From positions 9,997,249-10,061,248 of the forward strand of contig OZ038423.1 in assembly GCA_964036155.1 (NCBI GenBank): 64,000 nucleotides of DNA, read 5' to 3'. Source of the stretch: Diploscapter coronatus. Taxonomy: Eukaryota; Nematoda; Chromadorea; Rhabditida; Rhabditidae. A program made the position numbers and the translations under genes. Shown here piece after piece: positions 36,701 through 47,106 of the stretch. Below the pieces are notes generated by a model. That model worked only from the letters and a program-made list of their open reading frames with translations, had not been told where the DNA came from and did no database searches. Numbering within the stretch: position 1 is the first letter of the stretch; the number at the start of each line of letters is the position of its first letter.

Positions 36701-39700
36701 GTCTTCACAAAAGTTGCTTAGTTTTTCAAGAGCTATCAATTGGTGTATAGTTTGAATTTTTCCGATCGATTTTGTAAAATTCGACCCTCGGGCCACGCCC
36801 ATTTGATTGCTTTTTTCTCAAAAGTGGCATACCTAACCTATCTATTTTATGACTGTTTTTAGGGTAATTTGATACGTAGAATTCGAATATATCATCAGAT
36901 TTTTGGAACTCGCCTTAAACTTTTCAGGAAAATCGATTTTATGCAAAAAATGCATATTTTGAAACTGCCATTTTTAACACTTTTGACTTTGGGACCCCCT
37001 CCCATACCCAGCAAGTGGCTGACCCCCTAAACCATTATATTTTTAGAAAGTACATTCCATGACCATGTTCATCCTTTTTAAATTTTTCGAAAATCTTTCA
37101 TAGCAAAAAAGTTTTCTTTATACCCCCTGAGGGGTATCAAATCGTGAAAATGTTCAACTTTGACCCCCACCTAGCCCCGCCCACTTTTGGGGGCGGAACC
37201 TGATTTCCCCAGTTTTGTGATTAGGGTCCATGGGTGTATCCACCATATAAGTTTGGTTCGGATCCGAGACACTTTTGCAGTTGTCCGGCCTTTGTTCGGG
37301 TTACTCAAAGAACGCGTCTTAATAATAATTGATTTTTAGAAAAGATAAGGAAAATACCTACCTTGATATGCGGAAAGTACTCATCGGACTTGCTGAGGGC
37401 TTTTCGCGCAGCTTCCATTTGCGCCTCGTGGATAGTCCCGCCCCGACCCTCCGCGAGCCGTTTCTTTCTGAAATTGTTTTTTTTTCGATCTTTATAACAA
37501 TATATGTCAACGGCAAATTACAGAAAGATAAGAACCTGGGATTCATATAATGCTCAAGGCATATTTGTGCATTTTGGAAGATAATATCGTGAATGCTTCT
37601 AAAATCTGCTATAAATCCAAATGCGCTCCAATGCTAACTTAAATCGCTCCTGCCTAATCTGGGTAAAATGCAAATAGGAAATAGGTCAAAGTTTGTAGAC
37701 GCCTAGAAGGGATTGGTATCTACCTATCTGGACAGTTATACTACCTACATAAGCTTTCTGACACCTGCTATAGAGTTGGATTATAATTAGGAAGAATTAG
37801 CGGGGATAAAATCTTATCGCCAATTAAAATTTTTTTAAACCTATCAAATTTTTCAATTTGAAAATTCTACCTGAAATAAACTGCGACCGTGTAGACTCTT
37901 GAGTTGGTGGATCCCTGAGATTGGAGAACTTTGTATTCTGAAAAAATAAAGCATAAAATTGTATATTCGAAAAAAATACCAGGCATATCGGGATCCCTTG
38001 AATCCGCATGTCTCAGCGTCAAGCACATTTGCTGCAGGCGCGATTTGGGATCGTTCCATCGATTCGACTCGATGAAGTACTGAAAAGCGAAGTTTTCAAA
38101 TTTCCAATCAAAATTAAATAAGTTTCAGAAAATTGGTTCTTGATTTGATATTATCTTGCATTGCTATCAGCGTATGTTTGTGAGCATAATTAGAATCGAA
38201 AATAAGTTTCAGAGATGATTTTTGATTTGATGTTTTCTTCGATTATTAGACTATAGGCGTAGCAGTTAAGTTTGTTTGTAAAATTACTAATTTGAAATAA
38301 TAGGTTTCAAAAATAGACTTCAAATTTGAAAATCCAACAATTTGATGCAATTTCGAATTTAGTGATATTTTTAAAAACCACCCTACCTTCAGTCTCGGTA
38401 AAAATAGCACCCGAACCAGAGTTTGCGCGTAGATCCATCCCCGATCCACGAAAATCGCGCCGATCACGGCTAAAAATAAAAATAAAGCATTTCTTTCGAA
38501 AAACTTGTTTAGGAAATTGCTAAAAGTACCCTCAACCAAATCTGCTTTATCCTTGAGTCTCAATTCACCGATTTTGTGGTTGGTGTTCACAGGCTTCAAA
38601 ACGAATTCCCTCATGCACAACTCGTCGCAGATTGTGGACTAAAAGCGCAAAAATTAGTCTTTAATTTTTTTTCTCCAAAATCTGCCCTCCACTTTTATAA
38701 TTCTTTTCCAAGTGAGAACGAATGTTTTTGGATAATCATAAAATTAGAATAAGTATACTACAATATACCTGATTCTTATCACTTACTAAACTCTTCAGAG
38801 TATTTTCTTTAAAATATTTTGCATAAAAGTTCAAATTCGAAAAAAAAATCTACTGCATACCTGTGTCTTATTGCTGACCAAGCTCGTCCTGAGCAGAGAA
38901 AGATGTCCTTCGTGATGCAGCGGGAAGTGCTTGTAGAGATAGTCAGACACAACGAGTTGCAAAACGCTGTCCCCCAACCATTCCAGACGCTGGTTGTGAC
39001 CTCTTAATTATATTTTCTTTTACTTTTTAAAATTTTTTCAAAGAATTCAGTAGACAAAAATGCGAGTTTTGAATAGAAATTATATAATTTTTACATGCAT
39101 CGTTTTTCACTATTCCCGACCTTCTAATTATTCTACCATTAAAATAAAACTTCACTGAGTAGAAAAATAATAAAACGTGTTGTTCTTAATCGAAACCTTG
39201 AAACACATAAATCTAAAGAAAAGACAGACTTACTTGGTCAATTCGTTATATGGTATGCTCCTTCTTGTGAATGCTTTGGCCAACAGTCGAATATTCTGGA
39301 TTTTGTAAAGTTATAAAAAAAGAACTATTTCTTATAAAATCACTATTCCCCCATAAATGGCAAATTTTTAGATATATTAAAAATTACCTGGAATTTGACG
39401 TGAATGATTTTCTCGAATTCCGTCAACTTCTTCAAAGTATCCGATTCTTCGATCAAATGTCGGTCGCCTTCGGGGTATTCTCTCTGAAATATACAATACT
39501 CTTATTCTAATTTTTTCAATCGTTAAAAATTTTCACCTTAATAGGCTAAAAATTCAAGATGTTTATGGCGAAACATAGATAGCTTTGAGAACTTCATCAG
39601 TAATGATAAAGATGCATAGATGTAAAGAAAATAAATTAAAAAAACAAACCTTCAAAATATGTTCGTTCGAATGGTCCCAGATTTCTCTTAGCTTCTTGTT

Positions 39701-42700
39701 CGGATAAGAGCTCCATAGAGCGTCGGAGAAAATTCTGAAAAAAGAATCAATTTTTAGACAAAAAATGACTTTTGTGAAAAAGTGACCAGCAAATCAATAA
39801 AATGAGATTTTTAAAGAAAAATTTAATTAAAAAATAAAAATTACCGATCGCAAACATTCAAATTCGAATCGAGATAAATCGCGGCGATCAGAGCCTCGAA
39901 AGTGTTGGCCATCGCGTGACGAAAATCAGCCTCGTGACACAATTCACCCTGGTGCGCGAATAAAAGCCATTCGTCCACACGCAAATTCTGAAGAATCAGA
40001 TCTTTGTAATTTTTCTAAATTTTGGTAAGCTTCAGGAAAAAAATTAAATGAGAATAAAAACTACTTCTGTTGTTGGGGGAAATGAACAGAAGTATCATTC
40101 TGCGAAAAAGAAAGAAAGGGAGAGATTGCGTACTCCTTTCCCCTTTTCAAGTAAGAGCTTTCTTTCTCCCCTTCCCTTTCTCTTTGCGCATTCGTTCCCC
40201 GCGCAATTCTCGCTTTAGCATCGGCGAGGGAGAGACTTCCGTTCATTTCCACCCGACAATATAATTTAGTTGGGGTTTAATTTCAGATTATAAAATTCCT
40301 TCAAACTTATGTTTTAAGAAAATGTAAATAACATAAATCAAGGTTAAAAATACCTTCGCCAAATTCGCCAAGTTTCTGTTCTGAACGAGTGCACTTCGGT
40401 ACGTCGCCAGACCACCTTCATTGTGATGAGGCAACATGAAGTAGAGATGAGAAGAGGCAATCTAGAAATAATCAATTTGTTAATTACGAAATGTGTTTAG
40501 AAAAATTCTTTAGTGAAAGTAAGGCTGACATTTAAAATATTTCCCACCCCTATCTATGATTTTAAAATTGAAATAAGTTATACTTTCAGAAGAAAATGTG
40601 TTTCAAAACTTATAAGCTCTAACTGAAACTTTGCAAAACGATCAATTTGAAAATGAGAAATGTGTACCATTTCAACGACCGCATCTCCCAGATATTCCAG
40701 TCTTTCGTTATGCGCTAGATGACTTGTATTTCCAGATGCCTAAAATCAGGATTTTCGATTTTTATCAATCGATAAAGCGCATAGCTTTGAAAACCGTCTG
40801 GTATAATTTTGAAATGTGTTAAATTCACCTGTCTCTGAGCCTGTTGCGACATGATGTTCATCAGCACATGAATTCCCCGCTTTTTATCTTTTTTGTCCTC
40901 CCCAGTGTATTTCTTCCGATAGGCACAGTTGGTCAAAGTATTCTTCGCGTGGTCAGCATTTGTGCCTGAATTCATTCATTTTTGAGGACATATTCAAATT
41001 CTCATTATAGTTTTTTTTTGTTTTAAGTTTTCTTTTGATTATTTAGAAATTTTTGAAATCGATGATTTTTTCCTCCAATTGAAGAATTTTCAAAAGAAAA
41101 ATATGAAAGCTAGGCTTCAAAAATCTGCTTATAATGACAATTTAAAAATCTATTAATAGCTTAGCGATAAACACTCAAATTTAGGAATAAACAAATAAAA
41201 CTTACCGAAATTATTCTTGAAGCTTGGATGAGTCAGAGATAATTCCAGGAGGCCACGATTTTGAAACCGATGTCCGATGCGAGTTTCCAGGTGCTGAATT
41301 TGAAAAAATTCAAATCTTAATGATAAAGAATCGGCAATAAAGATCGAGTGCATATCTTTCAGCAAAATTCTGAAATAGCCTAAAAGGCTTCAACGATAAA
41401 AAATAGGAAGGAAGACTGACACATTTTAAGAAGACAAGTTTAAAGTATAAAAAACCGACCTCCAGAGAGCAGTGATACCGAACATGGTGTGTAGCGAGAA
41501 GAAGCAAAATCGCGTGGACTGTCACATCCGGAAACAAGCCTGTTTGAAAATAGCCCTCACAAGGCAATTGCACAGTCACTCGACGGGTTTCACAGCTGGA
41601 AAAGCATCTTTTTAAGGTTTGAAAAACTGAAAAAATCCCACGTCTCATTTCTCATCTTCTCTATTTCCTTCTGTAAGTCGTCCATTTTCGATTGTTCGTA
41701 GGGATCTAACCCCTGAAATTATTTTTTGATTTTTTAGCTTTTAGAAAAAATACCTTGATTGAATGAAGATGCTTCATTTTGTGGATGCGTCTTTGAAGAG
41801 CTTGAAGGATGGGGTTGTGCCCACTCACGTAGATTGAGGGTCTGAATTTATCAAATTTTGGATAGTTTTCTAATAATTCTTGTCTCCTTGTTTCTTGTAA
41901 TCTAGCGATGATAGTGAATTGATTTTAATACTGGGCAAAAAGTTATTTTAAAATCGAAAAGATTATTGCAATCACTTTGGAAGAATTTCATGTAGGTTTC
42001 AAAAATTTCATATAAAATTCGAGACTGTTCAAGGCTCAATGCGAACATATGGCTCCAATAAACTGGAGAAGGCTCACTTATTAGTCTGATGGTCAAACAT
42101 GACTTTGCCATTTTGCACGAAAAAGTTGTCGGCTCTCAGAGTGGTCGGTTTCTAAAATTTCAGTTATATTTTTAAGGAAGAAAAACATCATATTTGTTAT
42201 TTTATGCCAATTAAGAAAATCTATGGTAATTCATTTCTAATTCTAACTATTTTACCTTATCCCCCCTGAACAAAAGTTGCTGCTTGAATTTAACGGTTGC
42301 ATTTTTTAACTCTTCTTCGCTAGCCCCGGACAAGTGGTTTAGACACTGTTCGGTGAAAAGCGGTCGGAAATTCTCCGAAATCAACTTCAAAACGATTCGC
42401 ATCGGAAGAAGTTTGTAGGTTTCACCTGAAATACGTAAAATAAGATTTGATAAGTTTGATAAGAGGAAGGATATGAGTTCTTGTATCGTCAGAAATAATG
42501 GTTGAACTTTATTGGAATTTGAAATTGTTAGTGATTTTTAAAATTTTTGATTGATTCTTATCAAAAAAAAATCTTTTATCTAGAAAATGGTAGATTTCAG
42601 AAAATACTTAAACAAATCCTCAGAAACGTTCCATACTAATAAGAATACGAAATTGAAGGGGCTTAACTTATTAATGAAAAAAAAAAGTGTCACCTCTTTC

Positions 42701-45700
42701 CATGGTCTTCGCTACGAATCTCGGCATGACGTGGTAGAAAGGGCAGCCCTCCTTGACATTTGGAGAGAATCGCTTCGCATCAGCTAATTCCAGAAGTTCA
42801 TCGAACACAAACGAATAGAACACTTCGAGCTCATGGATGGTGAAGGTCTGAGACTTACTACTTGTTAATTTTTTAAAGTTCATTTTTTTATCTTTCATAA
42901 CAAATGGAAGGCTCTAATTTATGGATTTTTATGGTCTGAGTTTTTAGTTAAAAATTCTACATTTTCCGGAATTTCCTCTTGAACCAAATGAAATTCGTAT
43001 TCGGAGGACCAATGCGAAATCGGCATTCGAGGGAAGAACTCCGGCAAAGGACGGTGTAGAATTAGCTAAACATTTTGAAATCATGAAAAATAAGTTTCAA
43101 ACATTTCTTAAATCTTTTCGTTTCTACGTGAAAACAATCCTTTCCTGCTATAGTAAGCTGATAAAACTTTTCCGAAACATTCGCGAATTTTTTAAAATTT
43201 GGTATGTCCAAAATTGCACTAAATTCCCCACATTTTTCTATTTTTGATCTGAACTTTGAACTGGAAACCAGATAAAGGGATATTAATTAAAAATGAACGA
43301 GCCGAAAATCCTTCGAAGAAATAGAACTCGTTTTCGTGGATCAGCTTCGTCCTGGTCAATCTTTCCTTCAACGACGCAGGAGGAGGGTTCACTATCAGAA
43401 CATAGTGATAAAGACCTTCCAGATTTCTGCAAAGCAAAAATTTCGATATATTTCAGAAATTAGCTAGCTTCTGAAGAATAGAATTCAAGTGTGTTTTCCA
43501 AAAACATCCAATTTCCCGAAAATAAAATTCTAACGCGTTTCAGCAATAATCAAATCAAAACGAACTAGTTTTTAATCTTGAATCTTGCATCACAAAAACA
43601 TTTTCTCCAAAACTAAACAAAAATGAACATGTTCACAGAAAAATACACAAATTCAAAAGAGCTGAAAACACAAGCTCTAAAGAAATCCGACCTACCGAAT
43701 TTTCGGATTACAAACCGGAATAGACTGTTCTCCGGGATAATAGCCATGCCGCATGTCGCCTTGTTTGGCTTTCTGAGAGCACTTGCAGATAGGGCCGTCG
43801 TTCGCCTGAATTCTCCCCCTTTTATATTTAATTTCAATTTTGATTAGTCTAAAAAAATTTTTCCCTACCATTTCCGGCTCATTGAAGCAAATGTCCGAAC
43901 TGACCGCTGCTGGATGGGTGCGTTTTCGGTCGATCTGAAAGTAGTCATTTGAAAAAAGGTTAATGATTTATGTTTCAAGAAATCCCATAGTTCATTAATT
44001 TTTCTCCCTATCAGATTCTTATCAGACATAGAGCTCAAAATTGCATTACTTCCGACCGGACGATGTTTTCCTTCTGTTTGTTCTCCATGGCGGTGCGCTG
44101 TTTCCGTTGCTCTGCATCAGAGTCGTCGTCAGATTCATCCGAAGGCTGGCCACAACGGCAACCGTGATTGTGGAACTGGAATAAAAATGCGAGGGTTTTT
44201 TATCGGCTTTTAGTAGACGTAATCTCCAAAAGCGTTATGAATTTTTAAAGTCAGTTTAAAAAATGTAAATATCGAAACAGATTCGTGGTTGACACAACCA
44301 CCAAGCTAAGAGGATTAAAACTGAATAAAGTCTAGTCGTAAAATAAGTTTCAACACATTTGATATTTTCTGAAACTTTCGAAATAGTAATTAAGAAATTA
44401 ATGATAAAAACTCACCATTTGAGACAATTGTATCGAAGGTGGGCATTGTGGCTGGCTGGCTCTTTTATTCTGAGCGAAATTCAGGACTTTTTCTTCGAAT
44501 TGTTCGGAACAGATTACCTAAAATAATGAAACTTAAGCAAAAAATTAATCAAAGTTACCGTATCACAAGAAGTAGCAAGTCGAATTCGCCTTCTCGAAAT
44601 CGGCACCTTGACTGTGTTGGGGTCGAATTGCTCGCCTTCATCGTTGATATTGATCTCGTCGTAGTCGTGCTCGGTCACCGGGGGCAGTTCTAGAAAAAGT
44701 TTAATTAAAATCATATTTTTGGATTTTTTAAATAGAAATTCATACCATCAGCCTTCCTCAACAGCGCATTTTCTTCTTCCAAAGTCGAAGCCGACTCCAG
44801 ATAGGATTCGAAGTCCTTTTCTTTCTGAAAGTTCAAAGTTTGAAGGAGAATGAAAAATAAAAATGACACCTTTTTCTTCTTCTTCTTGGATTTTTCTGAA
44901 TCGTCTTTTTCCGACTTCCGTTGTTTAGCCTCTTGGACTAATTCTCCAAGAGTCAAGGCCTTCGAAACAAATTTGGGCTTTTTCTTCTTTCGCTCCTTTT
45001 CCTTGGATTCCTGAAATTATCGATTTGATAGGTTTCAAAACTATTTCTTCATGCCAATAGAATCATCATATCACAGGAAGTAATTTTCGATTGAAAAAGA
45101 AGTATAATTTCATAAGTTTCATCTAAGCATTTTATGCTAAATGAGTCTTGATGTTCAATCATGTTGTGAATTCGGCTTTATTAAACAGTTTACGGAAAAA
45201 AAACATAGGTTTCCACTTGATAGCTCATTTAGAAGCATTTTCTCAGTTCACTAACCAAATAAAGATATAAATAAAATGAGATAATACAAAAACTCAAACC
45301 TGCTTCTCCGCTTTCCTCTTCCTTTTCCGTTCCGATTTCTCACTGTCCGGTGGACTGATCATTTCCAGCTTCAGATTCGAAGTCGATTCAGGAATCGCTG
45401 TGTTGATTGACGGAGGCGGAAAATTCATTGGCATATTTGGCGGTGGAATCGAAAACGGAGAGAATGGAGCTTGACCGGGCAGGAAAGGACCTGTAAATAA
45501 CTTTTTTTTTAAAAAGAGTCTTGATTTGGAAAAGAGAAGGAAACATACTGATGATTTGAAAAAAAGTTAAAGATTTCTTTAGAGCGCGTTCAGACTTTGT
45601 TGGTTCTAGCACGGACAAAGTCTGAGTGCACCCTTAGAAATTTTTAAACGCAACCTGAAGGCATGATCATAGGACTGAAAATGGGCATCATCGGGGAAGG

Positions 45701-46311
45701 CGTCGAGGCGAAAGCCGAGGTCATCGGAAACGGAGGAGGAGGGAGGAATGACATAAACGGGGGAGGCTGTGGGAGTTCTGAAAAGATGTTTCCGAGTCTA
45801 ACGATAGAATTTAGAAAATTGCAAAATGCTAATACAGTGATACAATGAACGTGAGAACTGATTTTGGCTAAGAAATGTTCAAATATTTGTTCGAAGTCTG
45901 TTCATAGAATTTGAAAACGATCATTCGTATCGACTATTAAAGTAGCATGGAAAATAACCCTTCGAATATGTTTCAATCGGACTTGATTTGGCTCAATTTT
46001 CAGGAGAAATCATATGCGCATGCGATAACTAGCTATAAACTGTACCTGCCGAACTACCAGCAAGTGGTTGCTGACTCGAAGTCGTTGGCCAAGGACAAGG
46101 AGGCTGTGAAGATGAAGCGGATCGAGTGCCTGAAATTTGAAAAAAAGAATTTCAAGGATTTCTTCCTCGGTATTTGATGTATGTTTCAACATTTAGTGAT
46201 AAAAATGATTGAGCAATTTTGCTAATCTTGTTGTTACCAATATTGCTTTAAAGTACCTGATGGCAAATTCTTAGAAAAACTTCTTTTCGTCGGTTTTCGA
46301 TGTCGGTCCAT
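33761..46311 (-). CDS. DROSHA: Drosha, nuclear class 2 RNase III (Microprocessor)
   Basis: About 36 exons run from ATG 46311 to TGA 33761. The first four (46257-46311, 46046-46129, 45655-45777, 45300-45490) encode a basic then Pro-rich N-terminus, followed by a Lys/Arg/Glu-rich stretch. The central domain includes [12 protein letters not shown] and ICFNEPEM. The first RNase III domain (41.3-39.6 kb) shows [39 protein letters not shown] and [15 protein letters not shown]. The second (39.3-38.4 kb) shows [28 protein letters not shown] and [12 protein letters not shown]. The dsRNA-binding domain (38.1-37.4 kb) has [10 protein letters not shown] and [19 protein letters not shown]. Catalytic Glu/Asp positions are kept in both RNase III domains, so it should cleave primary microRNAs with its Pasha/DGCR8 partner. 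After the dsRBD an unusual ~130-residue Pro-rich tail is encoded by the last three exons. A 2.7-kb foldback element fills the intron 34553-37361. Confidence 0.96.
34858..35860. repeat. Tandem ~177-bp repeats in the left arm of the foldback element
   Basis: The anchor AAAATCGATTTTCCTGAAAA recurs at about 35033, 35387, 35562 and 35740, spacings of about 354, 175 and 178. Each is followed by a GTTCCAAAAATCTAATGCTA-type block and a TTCTACGTATCAAATTA block. The module TATAAAGAAAA...CTATAAAAGATTT also occurs twice, at 34858 and 35215. The right arm has the anchor only once (about 36930, inverted). Local duplication of the left arm is the simplest explanation. Confidence 0.85.
36160..36202. repeat. 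Local palindrome in the centre of the foldback element
   Basis: GGTACCATATGGGT and ACCCATATGGTACC lie a few bases apart in opposite orientation, and related TACCATTTGGTACCAT words recur at about 36510-36530. They may be binding sites or a relic of an inner hairpin. Confidence 0.55.
40070..40259. repeat. 190-bp MITE-like element in a Drosha intron
   Basis: TTGTTGGGGGAAATGAACAG at the left edge matches the reverse complement of the right edge (TTGTCGGGTGGAAATGAACG). Inside are further complementary stretches, GAAAGAAAGGGAGAGA and its near-inverse. It explains two overlapping mirror-image open frames of ~64 codons here that are not genes. Confidence 0.6.
45591..45624 (-). repeat. Short hairpin in a 5' intron of Drosha
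   Basis: CAGACTTTGT and ACAAAGTCTG are exact inverted copies separated by 14 nt, and pairing continues partly outside (GCGTT / AGTGC). It lies in the intron between exons 3 and 4. It is shorter than a normal primary microRNA stem. Confidence 0.4.
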
Positions 46312-47106
46312 GTTTAGCCTAATCAATAGAAAATCGATCAATAAAATTTCGCCATGCTATTGAAACCAGGGTCAGAATTAGGGCCTTAATTTTAGGTAAA
46401 ATCACCCAACTCTTAACACGGATAAAAATAGCATGGCTTTTGAAAAAGGTAAAAAAATCAACATTTTAAAATCCAAAATATCAATGTGTGCATTGCGTAA
46501 AAACACCATTTCATTTTAGGGCGGGAAGCTTCACGTTTCAAAATATTTATTCTCAATCCTGGCCTGGAGTCGTGAAAATACATGAATAAAATAGTGATTT
46601 TTAGACATGTTTCTCGAAAGAAATAAGAGAAAAAGTGAGTATAAGATATGCAACACAAGTGAAGAAATTGTAGATGATACCACTCGCTACCAAAACCGTT
46701 ACCATTTGGTAATCAATTGAAATTACAAGAGCCCAAAATCTGGATGCCAGCGCGAAACACTAGCTAGGAAAGGAGATAATGTAATTTACTACCACTTTTC
46801 AGCGTTTTCGAAGGAAAGAAAGTGGTAGTAAATAACTAGTTTACAAAATAAATTGAAAATAATCTGAAAAACTTGGAAAGTTTTAATCGACAAAATCTTA
46901 AAAATAAATAGATAAAAATTCTCGTTAAAAATTCCGCCTTTAGAACATTTTTTCAACCTTTCATTTAGCTAAATAAAATCACAGGGAAAATGGTTAATGT
47001 GAGGAGACATCAGGCTGATTTTAGTCTTTGTTCTCGATTTGCTTGATTCGAAGACGATTCAGGGGTGGGGGTATGGAATTTTCTTGATTCGAAATCTCCG
47101 AAGAGT
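46312..47106. other. Intergenic region between kinesin-4 and Drosha
   Basis: About 795 bp with the kinesin 3' UTR and the Drosha promoter. It contains a perfect 15-bp hairpin at 46784-46833. No gene is supported. Confidence 0.5.
46784..46833. repeat. Perfect 15-bp stem hairpin upstream of Drosha
   Basis: ATTTACTACCACTTT and AAAGTGGTAGTAAAT flank a 20-nt loop. It lies about 470 bp upstream of the Drosha start codon. The stem is too short for a typical microRNA precursor, so a MITE relic or protein site is equally possible. Confidence 0.5.

Larger units (their letters stand above)
34647..37322. mobile_element. ~2.7-kb foldback (long inverted-repeat) element with TTAA ends, inside a Drosha intron
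   Basis: The left end starts TTAA-GACGCATTCTTTGA and the right end reads, in reverse complement, TTAA-GACGCGTTCTTTGA. The arms then stay highly similar for hundreds of bases, for example the segment at 34691-34766 and its inverted copy at 37216-37290. A right arm of about 650 bp (36668-37318) pairs with a left arm of about 1.35 kb (34651-36006), which is longer because of tandem duplications; about 660 bp in the centre is unpaired. No transposase open frame is present. TTAA at both edges fits insertion at a TTAA target as made by piggyBac-type transposases, though TTAA is self-complementary and could be part of the repeat. Without it the host intron would be only about 130 bp. Confidence 0.88.

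Noticed and set aside
45947..46177. Plus-strand 76-codon frame between Drosha exons
   Set aside because: The minus strand of 46046-46129 is an in-phase Drosha exon with good acceptor and donor.
46671..46725. ACCATTTGGTA-like words resembling the centre of the foldback element
   Set aside because: Only a short word is shared; not enough to claim a second copy.
47021..47106. Extension of the last kinesin exon in another frame to a stop at 47021
   Set aside because: Exon phase from the preceding 27 exons puts the reading frame at the TAG at 47107.
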